Source: Xanthomonas sp. DAR 35659
Lineage (GTDB): Bacteria; Pseudomonadota; Gammaproteobacteria; Xanthomonadales; Xanthomonadaceae
Assembly (NCBI RefSeq): GCF_041242975.1
Contig: NZ_CP162488.1
Coordinates: 3,028,001 to 3,092,000, forward strand
Direction: 5' to 3'
DNA: 64,000 nt
The notes beneath the pieces were generated by a model. The model made no database searches, was not told where the DNA came from, and saw nothing but the letters and a program-made list of their open reading frames with translations. This document shows, piece by piece, positions 1-9,057 of this stretch. A program made the translations under genes and the position numbers. The stretch's first letter is position 1. Each line of letters begins with the position of its first letter.

Positions 1-460
1 CGTTCTCCAGCGAGCGCAGCTTGTCGTTGAGCGCGCTCATCCGGTCCAGATGCATGTTGCGCAGGTCGTGGACCATCTCCACCACCACCGCCGCGGCCTG
101 CTCCAGCATCGCCGCGCGCGGGGCGAAGTCGATGTGCTCCAGGTGCTGCACCGCCAGCGAATAGCGGTCGGCGAACTTCTCCACCTGCTTGGGGATCTTG
201 TACAGCGCCGAGCCCAGCGCCTCGATGTCCTCGCGCTCGATCGGGGTCATGAAGCTGTCCACCAGCGCCTGGCCGATCTTGTCGGAGGCGGCGCGCTCGC
301 GCAGCCGCGCCAGCTTGAAGGCGTCCAGCGCCGGCTGCCGGTCCGCCTCGCGCATCATCGCGTGCAGCGCCTTGGTGCTGTCGTAGGCGGCCTGCGCCGC
401 CTCGTCGAGCAGGGTGTAGAACTGCTTGCCGGAACCGAAGATGGTCTGCAACGAGAACAT
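1..460 (-). CDS. DUF47 family protein (PhoU-like phosphate transport accessory), 3' end cut off
   Basis: The gene reads leftward off the window, so only about 153 N-terminal residues are visible. It opens MFSLQTIFGSGKQFYTLLDEAAQ and continues as a charged, all-helical sequence with no membrane segment, which matches the TIGR00153/DUF47 family. Family members are cytoplasmic PhoU-like proteins usually encoded beside a Pit-type low-affinity phosphate transporter, which would lie outside the window. The ATG at 458-460 is chosen because the family begins with this FxLF/FGSG segment. Family assignment is by sequence character. The role as a Pit regulator is inferred from relatives. Confidence 0.8.
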   Translation of the reverse strand, partial: MFSLQTIFGSGKQFYTLLDEAAQAAYDSTKALHAMMREADRQPALDAFKLARLRERAASDKIGQALVDSFMTPIEREDIEALGSALYKIPKQVEKFADRYSLAVQHLEHIDFAPRAAMLEQAAAVVVEMVHDLRNMHLDRMSALNDKLRSLEN

Positions 461-713
461 GAAACGCACTTCCCGCCGTCGCGGGAGGGACGGCACCGGG
501 GCGGAATTATGACCGTTTGCTGACAAAGAGGGGTAATCCGGCGACCGGCGGCGGGGCGCGTCGGCGCCGGGTGACGCCGCCGCGCCCCGGGTTTGCTACC
601 ATGCCATCGCGCCGTCGCTACGGCGCACCCTATGGACGACCACCCCAGCCCCCCTCCCCCGCGCCGCCCAGGCGCCCATGTCCCCGCTTCCCTCGCCGCC
701 AGGGAGCGTGCGC

Positions 714-2057
714 ATGCTTGAACTGTTGATCGTGGCGGCCCTGGTGCTGCTGAACGGCTTTTTCGCGATGTCCGAGATGTCGCTGATGACCTCGCGCAAG
801 AGCCGCCTGAAGCAGATGGCGCAATCCAGCACGCGCGCGGCCAAGGCGCTGGCGCTGGCCGAGAACCCGGAACACTTCCTGTCCACCGTGCAGATCGGCA
901 TCACCGCGATCGGCATCCTGACCGGTGTGTTCGGCGGCGAGGCCATCGGCTTTGCGATCGCGGCGAAGCTGCAGGCGCTGTTCCCGGCGCTGGCGGCCAA
1001 TTTCACCCTGTTCGGCGACCCGCAGCCGTGGTCGGCCCTGATCGGCAAGACCCTGGCGATCGTGCTGATCACCTTCCTGACGCTGATCTTCGGCGAACTG
1101 GTGCCCAAACGCCTGGCTCTGACCCGCTCGGAGGTCATCGCCAGTTTCGTCGCCATCCCCATGGGCTGGCTGGCCCGGATCGCCGCGCCGTTCGTGTGGG
1201 TCCTGTCGCGCTCGACCCGGTTGGTGCTGCGCCTGTTCGGCCTGGGCAAGGAGGAATCGGCCTCGGTGACCGAAGAGGAGATCCGCATGCTGGTGGCCGA
1301 GAGCCACGAGGCCGGCGTGATCGACGCGCACGAGCGCGACATGATGAACCGGGTCATGCGTCTGGGCGACCGCACCGCCGAGAGCCTGATGACGCCGCGC
1401 AACCGCATCGCCTGGCTCGACGCCAACGCCGAGCCGGACCGCAACCTGCAGGTGATGCGCGAGCACGAATTCTCGCGCTACCCGGTGTACCGCGGCAGCG
1501 ACCAGGACATCGCCGGCGTGCTGGAAGTGAAGTCGCTGGTCACGCGCCTGGGCGGCGACGCCACCCAATTGTTCCAGAGCCTGCGCGACACCCTGTTCGT
1601 GTCCGAGTCCACCCACGCGATGAAGCTGCTGGAGATCTTCCGCGAGGAACAGCAGTCGATGGCGCTGGTGGTGGACGAGTACGGCGAGATCCAGGGCCTG
1701 GTGACGATCAGCGACCTGATGGGCGCGGTGGTCGGGCGCCTGCAGTCGGCCGACAACGCCGACGAGGACGCGCTGGTGGTGACCCGCGCCGACGGCTCGC
1801 TGCTGATCGACGGCTCGCTGGCGATCGAGGACCTGCGCGAACTGCTCGGCGGCGCCGAGCTGCCCAGCGCCGAGGAAGGCGACTACAACACCCTGGCCGG
1901 CCTGTGCATCTACTACTTCGGACGCATCCCGCATGCCGGCGAGTTCTTCGACTGGGCCGGCTGGCGCATCGAGATCGTCGACCTGGACGGCGCGCGCGTG
2001 GACAAGCTGCTGTTGAGCAAGCTGCAGGACGAGAACAGCGATGACATCACCGGGTGA
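714..2057 (+). CDS. CNNM/CBS-domain membrane protein (hemolysin C / CorC-like family)
   Basis: A 447-residue protein. Residues 1-170 form a DUF21/CNNM membrane domain with several hydrophobic helices and the typical opening MLELLIVAALVLLNGFFAMSEMSL. Two CBS domains follow at about 200-320 (the first contains SLMTPRNRIAWLDAN) and then a CorC_HlyC domain ending in EIVDLDGARVDKLLL. Family members are associated with Mg2+/Co2+ or Na+ handling; old 'hemolysin' labels are misleading. An in-frame ATG lies upstream at 678, but 714 is preferred because AGGGAG sits just before it and the membrane domain begins there. The 3' end overlaps the next gene by 17 bases, so the two are probably co-translated. 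Confidence 0.88.
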   Translation: MLELLIVAALVLLNGFFAMSEMSLMTSRKSRLKQMAQSSTRAAKALALAENPEHFLSTVQIGITAIGILTGVFGGEAIGFAIAAKLQALFPALAANFTLFGDPQPWSALIGKTLAIVLITFLTLIFGELVPKRLALTRSEVIASFVAIPMGWLARIAAPFVWVLSRSTRLVLRLFGLGKEESASVTEEEIRMLVAESHEAGVIDAHERDMMNRVMRLGDRTAESLMTPRNRIAWLDANAEPDRNLQVMREHEFSRYPVYRGSDQDIAGVLEVKSLVTRLGGDATQLFQSLRDTLFVSESTHAMKLLEIFREEQQSMALVVDEYGEIQGLVTISDLMGAVVGRLQSADNADEDALVVTRADGSLLIDGSLAIEDLRELLGGAELPSAEEGDYNTLAGLCIYYFGRIPHAGEFFDWAGWRIEIVDLDGARVDKLLLSKLQDENSDDITG

Positions 2058-2691
2058 TCCGCCCGGTGCGGAGGCGGATGAGGGCTACCGCGCCGAAGGG
2101 ATCCGGACCCTGCTCGACACCTTCAGCCTCGGCGATCCGGACGAGCAGCTGCGGCTGCGCACCATCCTGAGCAACCTGCAGCAGAGCGCGTTCGGCATGT
2201 TGCTGTTCGTGGCGATCCTACCGGCGTTCCTGCCGGTGCCGGGTCTGGCCGGCGGCATCAGCGGGCCGTTGGTGACGCTGATCGGCGTACAGATGCTGAT
2301 CGGCCTGCGCAAACCCTGGCTGCCGCGCTTCATCGGCGAGCGTGGTCCGCGCCGGCGCACCATGCAGCGCTTCGTCGGGCGCATCGCGCCCTGGCTGCGG
2401 CGGCTGGACAAGCTGCTCAAGCCGCGCCTGCCGGCCCTGGTCGAGACCTTGCCGGCGCGGGCCTTCAGCGGGCTGCTGGTGGCGGTGCTGGGAATCCTGC
2501 TGTCGCTGCCGATCCCGTTCACCAACTACGCCTTCGGCGCGATGCTGCTGCTGTTCTCGCTGGCCCTGCTGGAACGCGACGGTGGCCTGATGCTGGGGTC
2601 GTGGCTGGGCGGCATCGCCGTGGCGCTGGGACTGGGGCTGGCCTCGGACCAGGTGGTGGATCTGACCCGCGAGTGGATGCAAAAACTGTAA
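2041..2691 (+). CDS. ExoD family exopolysaccharide synthesis protein
   Basis: A 216-residue inner-membrane protein. A hydrophilic N terminus of about 45 residues is followed by hydrophobic segments near 50-70, 75-95, 145-165, 170-180 and 190-208. The blocks FGMLLFVAILPAFLPVPG and LLSLPIPFTNYAFG, with the arginine-rich stretch between them, are characteristic of the ExoD family. ExoD in rhizobia affects exopolysaccharide production and alkali tolerance, but its biochemical activity is unknown. The start ATG lies inside the end of the CNNM gene, suggesting translational coupling. A link to xanthan or other EPS in this organism is inference. Confidence 0.85.
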   Translation: MTSPGDPPGAEADEGYRAEGIRTLLDTFSLGDPDEQLRLRTILSNLQQSAFGMLLFVAILPAFLPVPGLAGGISGPLVTLIGVQMLIGLRKPWLPRFIGERGPRRRTMQRFVGRIAPWLRRLDKLLKPRLPALVETLPARAFSGLLVAVLGILLSLPIPFTNYAFGAMLLLFSLALLERDGGLMLGSWLGGIAVALGLGLASDQVVDLTREWMQKL

Positions 2692-3011
2692 CTGCAGGCG
2701 CACGCCGACATCCACCTGCGACGCCACCGCATCGCACCGCGGCGATGGACTCGCGATTCGCTGTTGAAGGTGCATCGCCGCGCGGAGCGCGCCACGTCCA
2801 CGATCGCATTACCACGCATATCGGATTCGCGCGCGCGCATCGGTGCGATTCGCGGTGCGATAGGCGCGTTTGCGCCCAGCGCCTGGAGCGGCGCGGCAGC
2901 GCCGGCCAGGAGCGCGCATCGGCCGCAACCGCGGCCGCGGCGCGGGCCTGGCCGTTACCCGAGACCGCATCCACCCTGTCGCGCGCGAACGAGCGCGCGC
3001 GACCGAGGCGA
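2692..3011. other. Intergenic stretch, no convincing gene
   Basis: About 320 bp after the ExoD gene. It is very rich in CG/GC alternation, including GCGCGCGC runs near 2830 and 2995, and carries short near-repeats of TGCGATTCG/GTGCGATAG around 2840-2865. Open frames here have arginine-rich composition typical of non-coding GC-rich DNA and lack credible ribosome sites. No promoter or terminator is clear. Confidence 0.5.
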
Positions 3012-3176
3012 TCACTCTGGAATCGGCGCCTCGGCGAAGACCTGGCGTCGCGCCGGCTGCGTCGCCACGAGCGCGGGCGGCGTGTGCCGCAGGCCCTGCA
3101 ATTGCAACGCCAGTTGATGCAAGACGGCTTCCAGGCCGCAGCCGCGCGCGGCCGGCGGCAGATAGTTGGTGTCCAT
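3012..3176 (-). CDS. Small hypothetical protein (54 aa)
   Basis: A short frame encoding MDTNYLPPAARGCGLEAVLH at its N terminus and ending in EAPIPE. It has a purine-rich GGGGG run about 10 bases before the ATG (minus strand, near 3182-3188). Composition is protein-like (leucine, glutamine and alanine rich, balanced charge) and unlike the arginine-rich frames around it. No signal peptide or membrane helix is visible. I do not recognise a family. It stands alone between the ExoD gene and the convergent-side monooxygenase gene, and could be spurious. Confidence 0.4.
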   Translation of the reverse strand: MDTNYLPPAARGCGLEAVLHQLALQLQGLRHTPPALVATQPARRQVFAEAPIPE

Positions 3177-3438
3177 GGTCGTGCCCCCTGTTGCGACGTA
3201 CCGGATGCGCGGAGGCCGATGTCGGACCCGCCGCGCTGCGACATGCGTGACCCGCAAAGGGCACGCGCCACCGATCTGATGCCATGGCCGTGCAAGGCCG
3301 GGTGAAAAATGCGAACGCCCGCGCAACTTGTCTACATCGCGTCTACGCAACACACCCACGTGCCGCTGCGGCACCGGCCAACGAGCGCGCGCGGCCGGTA
3401 TGGCGGCAGCGCGCGATCGAGCTCACGTTAGTCGGCGC

Positions 3439-4434
<996 letters not shown>

Positions 4435-4554
4435 GGAGAGCGAATTCCTGCGGAACGATGGGTTCGAGCTGGGGGCGCGCGGCGCCGATTGCAGCGGCCG
4501 GTGCCGGAACGCTGATTTGCGGTGGCGAACATGCCTGCGGTTCGGTTCGCGTGC

Positions 4555-4652
4555 CGCCGTACCCTCATCCGCCCCTGCGGGGCACCTTCTCCCGATGGGA
4601 GAAGGGTGATCGCCTCTCTCCCACCGGGAGAGGGGTTGGGGTGGGGGTACGA
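4555..4652. repeat. Xanthomonad interspersed repeat with nested hairpins (copy A)
   Basis: Contains CCTCATCCGCCCCTGCGGGG, then CTTCTCCCGATGGGAGAAGG, then CTCTCCCACCGGGAGAGGGG followed by TTGGGGTGGGGGT. The last two blocks are perfect or near-perfect hairpins. The same modules recur in opposite orientation at 47276-47433, showing a dispersed repeat. It lies in the divergent gap between the monooxygenase and SDR genes. Confidence 0.75.
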
Positions 4653-4753
4653 CCGCCGCAGTGCTATCGCCCCAACCTGGATGCGGACCGCAGCGACACC
4701 CACTGCACGGCCGCCCGGCTACCCTGCACGTCCACCCTGCCCGGTCCCGTGCC

Positions 4754-5560
4754 ATGTCTCTGCTGCCGCCAGTCTCCGCCCCGCCCGCCCAACCGTTGCG
4801 CGATCGCGTGGTGCTGGTCACCGGCGGCGCGCAGGGCATCGGCCGGGGCGTGGTGCAGGCGGTGCTCGGCGCCGGCGGCCGGGTCGCCTTCGGCGACCTC
4901 GATGCCGCGGCCGGGCGCGCCTGCCTGGCCGAACTGGACGTCGGCGACCGCGCCCTGTTCCGGCGCCTGGACGTGGCCGCCGAAGCGGGCGTGCGCCGCT
5001 TCGTCGACGCCGCGCTGGCGCGTTTCGGCCGTATCGACGGGCTGGTCAACAACGCCGGCATCGCCGATCCGCACAGCGGCCCGTTGGAGCGGCTGTCGCT
5101 GCGCGAATGGAACCGGCGCCTGGGCACCAGCCTGGGCGGCGCCTTCCTGTGCAGCAAGCATGCGCTGCCGGCCCTGCGCGCCAGCGCGGGCGGCGGCGCG
5201 ATCGTCAACATCGCCTCCACCCGCGCGCATCAGTCCGAACCGGACAGCGAGGCCTACGCGGCCTCCAAGGGCGGCCTGCTCGCCTTCACCCACGCGCTGG
5301 CGATCAGCGCCGGGCCGGCGGTGCGGGTCAACTGCATCAGTCCGGGCTGGATCGCCACCGACGCCTGGCGCAAGCCCGGCGCGCGGCGCAAGCCGGCGCT
5401 GTCGCGGCAGGATCACGCGCAGCATCCGGCGGGCCGGGTCGGTACGCCGCAGGACATCGGCGCGCTTGCGGTATACCTGCTGTCGGCCGAGGCCGGCTTC
5501 GTCACCGGCCAGGAGGTCGTGGTGGATGGCGGGATGACGCGCAAGATGCAGTACGCCTGA
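4754..5560 (+). CDS. SDR family NAD(P)-dependent oxidoreductase
   Basis: A 268-residue classical short-chain dehydrogenase. The Rossmann motif TGGAQGIG is at residues 23-30 and NNAG is present. The catalytic Ser is in NIAS, Tyr and Lys are in YAASK, and PGWI and DGGM near the C terminus complete the family pattern. Aspartate in the second beta strand (FGDLDA) suggests NAD rather than NADP. The start at 4754 is chosen because the Rossmann fold begins soon after; a longer frame from 4661 runs into the upstream repeat. Monocistronic. Substrate unknown. Confidence 0.9.
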   Translation: MSLLPPVSAPPAQPLRDRVVLVTGGAQGIGRGVVQAVLGAGGRVAFGDLDAAAGRACLAELDVGDRALFRRLDVAAEAGVRRFVDAALARFGRIDGLVNNAGIADPHSGPLERLSLREWNRRLGTSLGGAFLCSKHALPALRASAGGGAIVNIASTRAHQSEPDSEAYAASKGGLLAFTHALAISAGPAVRVNCISPGWIATDAWRKPGARRKPALSRQDHAQHPAGRVGTPQDIGALAVYLLSAEAGFVTGQEVVVDGGMTRKMQYA

Positions 5561-5567
5561 GGGCGTT

Positions 5568-5853
5568 GGGATTGGGGAGTCGGGAATGGGGATGGGTTGA
5601 AGCGGCTGTTGCCTCGCCTGAAAGGCCGAGTGCACCAGCGCCCCGGTGGCTCGGAGCGCTGGGCGGATGCTTGGCGAGCCAGTTTTTCGAGACGCGTGAT
5701 TGGGGATCGGGGATTCGTTGGAGCGGATCCCTTGTGGGTCTGCTGGGACGCGACGGCATGCAGCGAATCGGCAGACCCACTCGCAGACCGCAGATTTCGG
5801 TCAGCCGCGGGGCAGCCGCCTTTGCCAATCCCCAATCCCGACTCCCCAATCCC
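5568..5853. repeat. 286-bp element with 18-bp perfect inverted ends (MITE-like)
   Basis: The left end GGGATTGGGGAGTCGGGA (5568-5585) is exactly repeated in inverse orientation at 5836-5853, and similarity continues inward (AATGGGGAT versus ATTGGGGAT). A further copy of the GATTGGGGATCGGGGATTCG theme lies inside at about 5698-5717. The interior has no credible gene. It sits between the convergent SDR and trhO genes, ending 8 bases before the trhO stop. It is probably a non-autonomous repeat of the GGGAAT/GGGGAT class common in xanthomonads. Confidence 0.65.
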
Positions 5854-5860
5854 GCGGCGA

Positions 5861-6598
5861 TCAGCCGCCCACCAGCGGCCGCAACTGCGGATCCAGCGCC
5901 ACGCGTTCGTCGAACACGAAGCAGCGGCCGTCGTAGCCTTCGCCGCCCACGTCCTCGAAGTAGCCGAGGATGCCGCCGTCCAGTTGCAGCACGTTGTCCA
6001 TGCCGTCGGCGCGCATCCACAGCGCCGCCTTCTCGCAGCGGATGCCGCCGGTGCAGAAGCTGACCACGGTGGCATCGGCCAGCGCCGCGCGGTGCGGCGC
6101 CAGCGCCTCCGGCAGGTCGGTGAACTTGACGATCGGCAAGGTGAGCGCGCCGGCGAAGCTGCCGTGGACCACTTCCTGGGCGTTGCGCGTATCCAGCATG
6201 ACCACGCGCCGACCGGCGTCGTCGTGGCCCTGGCGCAGCCAGCGCCGCAGGGTCGCCGGCGCCACCGCCGGCGCGCGTTCGCCGCCCAGCGGCGAGGCGG
6301 CGTCGCGGCGGAAGCTGATGATCTCCGGCTTGACCTTGGTCTTCAGCCGCGCGAACGGCTGCGCCGCGCTGGCGCTGGTCTTGACCCGCAGGTCGGCGAA
6401 GCGCGGGTCGGCGCGCAACTGCGCGTAGAACGCGTCGATCGCCTCCGGCGCGCCGGCCAGGAACAGGTTGATGCCCTCGCCCGCGACCAGGATGGTGCCG
6501 CGCAGCGCGCCGGCCTGCGCCCACGCCTGCAACTGCGCGGCGAGCGCGTCCGAATCGGCGATGGCGACGAAATGGTAGGCGGCGGTATTGGCGATCAT
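5861..6598 (-). CDS. trhO: tRNA uridine(34) hydroxylase (rhodanese-domain, YceA/TrhO family)
   Basis: A 245-residue protein with an N-terminal acylphosphatase-like region (FVAIADSDALAAQL, GTILVAGEGINLFLAG) and a rhodanese domain from about 120. The rhodanese domain carries the active-site loop SFCTGGIRCEKA with Cys182 and Cys188. TrhO forms 5-hydroxyuridine at position 34 of several tRNAs using O2. The conserved ILVAxEGIN and CTGGIRCEK blocks make the family call firm. It is shorter than the E. coli protein because the C-terminal extension is missing, as in many proteobacterial versions. It is transcribed alone. Confidence 0.9.
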   Translation of the reverse strand: MIANTAAYHFVAIADSDALAAQLQAWAQAGALRGTILVAGEGINLFLAGAPEAIDAFYAQLRADPRFADLRVKTSASAAQPFARLKTKVKPEIISFRRDAASPLGGERAPAVAPATLRRWLRQGHDDAGRRVVMLDTRNAQEVVHGSFAGALTLPIVKFTDLPEALAPHRAALADATVVSFCTGGIRCEKAALWMRADGMDNVLQLDGGILGYFEDVGGEGYDGRCFVFDERVALDPQLRPLVGG

Positions 6599-6767
6599 CG
6601 GCGCATTTTAGCGCGCGGTGCGGGCGACGCCGGTGCGACGACCGCGCAAGGCAAACGCGTGCGGAGGGACGTACACGGACGCATGCCGCCTGGACGTCGC
6701 TGGACGCTCGCGCCCGCGGCGCGCCCCGCGCTCGCGGACCGTCGCGCAGCGCGAGCGCAGGCTGCGC

Positions 6768-7133
6768 TTAGCCGCGCAACAGGAAGAACGGCAGCAGCAC
6801 CAGCGAGGCGACCAGCAGCATGCCCAGCAAGGTCGCCAGCACGAACAACGGGCGCCGCCGCAGCAACGTGGCGAAGGTTTCGGCGCTGCCGTCGCGCAGC
6901 GCCGCGGCGCGTTCGGCGCGGGCGCGCTCGCCGCGCCGGGCCTGGTACTCGGCCAGCAACGCCTTGGCCCGCGCCTGTTCGGCCTCCTGGCGCAGCCAGA
7001 CGCCGCCGGCGGAAATGCCGAAGGTGCCGGGGCGGGTTTCGTAGTAATCGATGCGCGCGTCGTCGAGCAGTGCGCGCACGTCGGCGAGTTCGTCGTCGGG
7101 GACGTTGCGCAGGTTGAGCAGCAGTTTGGCCAT
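6768..7133 (-). CDS. DUF6164 family protein
   Basis: A 121-residue protein. Residues 1-60 form a soluble domain opening MAKLLLNLRNVPDDELADVR and containing YYETRPGTFGISAGGVWL. A charged helical linker rich in Arg and Ala follows, and one C-terminal membrane helix lies at about 95-119 (PLFVLATLLGMLLVASLVLLPFFLL). The N-terminal block is the signature of a small gammaproteobacterial family (DUF6164) of unknown function. The topology suggests a cytoplasmic domain tethered by a C-terminal anchor. It is divergent from the FKBP gene across 65 bp. Confidence 0.75.
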   Translation of the reverse strand: MAKLLLNLRNVPDDELADVRALLDDARIDYYETRPGTFGISAGGVWLRQEAEQARAKALLAEYQARRGERARAERAAALRDGSAETFATLLRRRPLFVLATLLGMLLVASLVLLPFFLLRG

Positions 7134-7198
7134 GCGCCGATGATAGCGGCTGCGGCGATGCGCTACCCTTGCACGCTCCGCCCGCCAAGGATGACCCC

Positions 7199-7642
7199 AT
7201 GCGCCGTCTCCTGCTGCTGTTGAGCCTGTCCCTGCCGCTGTGGCTGCTGGGTGGCTGCAAGCCGCCCGGTCCGCCGTCCGGCGGCAGCATCGCCACCTTC
7301 CAGATGATCGACGAGCGCGTCGGCAGCGGCGCCGAGGCGCGGCCCGGCGACCAGGTGACCGTGCACTACACCGGCTGGCTCTACGACGAGAAGGCCAAGG
7401 ACCAGCGGGGCGAGAAGTTCGATGCGTCGGCCGACCACGGCCAGCCGTTCAGCTTCCCGCTCGGCGGCGGCCAGGTGATCCGCGGCTGGGACGAAGGCGT
7501 GGCCGGCATGCGCGTGGGTGGCAAGCGCAAGCTGATGATTCCGGCCGAGTACGGCTATGGCGCCAGCGGCGCCGGCGGGGTGATCCCGCCCAACGCCTCG
7601 CTGGTGTTCGAAGTCGAACTGCTCGACGTCAAGCCGCGTTGA
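7199..7642 (+). CDS. FKBP-type peptidyl-prolyl cis-trans isomerase, lipoprotein
   Basis: A 147-residue protein with a lipoprotein signal (LLLLLSLSLPLWLLGGC, lipidation Cys at about residue 19) and one FKBP domain. The domain shows VTVHYTGWLYDEK, KFDASADHGQPFSFPLGGGQVIRGWDEGVAGM, RKLMIPAEYGYG and IPPNASLVFEVELLDV, so all drug-pocket and catalytic-site positions look intact. It should catalyse proline isomerisation in periplasmic proteins from the membrane surface. The ATG at 7199 is preferred because AAGGA precedes it and the lipobox then lies at the usual distance. It is followed after 13 bp by the flavoprotein gene. Confidence 0.9.
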   Translation: MRRLLLLLSLSLPLWLLGGCKPPGPPSGGSIATFQMIDERVGSGAEARPGDQVTVHYTGWLYDEKAKDQRGEKFDASADHGQPFSFPLGGGQVIRGWDEGVAGMRVGGKRKLMIPAEYGYGASGAGGVIPPNASLVFEVELLDVKPR

Positions 7643-7655
7643 GCCTGCCGCGCCG

Positions 7656-8915
7656 ATGCCCGACCGCAAGCTCGCCGCCGCCGCGCGCGGCCGCATCGCC
7701 ATCGTCGGCGGCGGTCCGGCCGGGCTGATCGCCGCCGAGACCGCGCGCGCCGCCGGCGCCGAGGTCGACGTGTACGAGGGCAAGGGCTCGGTCGGGCGCA
7801 AGTTCCTGATCGCCGGCAAGGGCGGGCTCAACCTGACCCACTCCGATCCGTTCGCGCTGTTCGTCTCGCGCTACCGCGAGCGCGCCGCGCAGGTCGGCGC
7901 ATGGCTGGCCGACTTCGACGCCGACGCGCTGCGCGCCTGGGCGCAGGCGCAGGGCGTGGAGACCTACGTCGGCAGTTCCGGCCGCGTGTTCCCGCTGGAC
8001 CGCAAGGCCGCGCCGCTGCTGCGCGGCTGGGTGCGGCGGTTGAAGGACGCCGGCGTGCGCTTCCACGTGCAGCACCGATGGCAGGGCTGGACCGGCGATG
8101 GCGCGCTGCGCTTCGCCAGCGCCGAGGGCGAGCGCGTGGTTCACGCCGACGCCTGCGTGCTGGCGCTGGGCGGCGGCAGTTGGCCGCACCTGGGATCCGA
8201 CGGCGCCTGGCAGGACCTCTTACGTGCGCGCGGCGTCGAGGTGGCGCCGCTGCGGCCGGCCAACTGCGGCTTCGACATCGACTGGAGCGCGCACGTGCGC
8301 GAGCGTCATGCCGGCGCGCCGTTGAAGCCCGTGGTCGCGCACTGGCACGACCCGCAGGGCAACGCGCAGACCTTGCAGGGCGAATGCGTGGTCAGCGAAC
8401 ACGGGATCGAGGGCAGCCTGATCTATGCGCTGGCGGCGGACCTGCGCGAGGCCATCGCCGCGCACGGCACGACCACGCTGTGGCTGGACCTGGCGCCTGG
8501 CCGGGATCTGGCGCGATTGCAGGCCGAACTGGCCAAGCCCCGCGGCGGACGCAGCTTCGGCGAGCACCTGCGCCGCCAGGCCGGCATCGACGGAGTCAAG
8601 GCGGCGCTGCTGTTCGAAGTGCTGGGCAAGGACGCCGGACAGGATCCGGCGCGCGCGGCGGCCGTGCTGAAGCGCCTACCCTTGACCTTGCAGCGCCCGC
8701 GCCCGCTGGCCGAGGCGATCAGCAGCGCCGGCGGCGTGCGCCTGGAGGCGCTGGACCAGGCGCTGATGCTGCACGCCCTGCCCGGCACCCTCTGCGCCGG
8801 CGAGATGCTGGATTGGGAAGCGCCCACCGGCGGTTACCTGCTCAGCGCCTGCTTCGCCAGCGGCGTGCGCGCCGGACGCGGCGCGGTGGCCTGGCTGCAG
8901 CGAACCGCGGCCTGA
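7656..8915 (+). CDS. NAD(P)/FAD-dependent flavoprotein, HI0933-like (TIGR03862 type)
   Basis: A 419-residue protein. The FAD-binding motif IVGGGPAGLIAAE lies at about residues 15-27, followed by GKGSVGRKFLIAGKGGLNLTHS, the hallmark of the HI0933/BaiN-like family. Other supported blocks are YVGSSGRVFPLDRKAAPLLRGWVRRL and the C-terminal AGGVRLEAL and GEMLDWEAPTGGYLLSACFASG. Relatives are cytoplasmic FAD enzymes of poorly known reaction; some act as hydrosulphide or bile-acid-type reductases, so no substrate is proposed. It lies 13 bp after the FKBP gene and is probably co-transcribed with it. Confidence 0.88.
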   Translation: MPDRKLAAAARGRIAIVGGGPAGLIAAETARAAGAEVDVYEGKGSVGRKFLIAGKGGLNLTHSDPFALFVSRYRERAAQVGAWLADFDADALRAWAQAQGVETYVGSSGRVFPLDRKAAPLLRGWVRRLKDAGVRFHVQHRWQGWTGDGALRFASAEGERVVHADACVLALGGGSWPHLGSDGAWQDLLRARGVEVAPLRPANCGFDIDWSAHVRERHAGAPLKPVVAHWHDPQGNAQTLQGECVVSEHGIEGSLIYALAADLREAIAAHGTTTLWLDLAPGRDLARLQAELAKPRGGRSFGEHLRRQAGIDGVKAALLFEVLGKDAGQDPARAAAVLKRLPLTLQRPRPLAEAISSAGGVRLEALDQALMLHALPGTLCAGEMLDWEAPTGGYLLSACFASGVRAGRGAVAWLQRTAA

Positions 8916-9057
8916 GCGACGGCGGCGCGTCGTCGCGCCGGAACGGCCAGTGACCTTTGGGCCTGTCGGCCCTGCCGCAACGGCGCGTATCCCTGCATGG
9001 CAGCCACAGCGGCGCGATCTTTCGTCGCGCGCCACACCTCCCCGCCTGGAGTGACGC

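Noticed and set aside
714..2057. Annotation as a hemolysin
   Set aside because: The CNNM/CBS/CorC domain order indicates a transport-related membrane protein; the hemolysin name is historical.
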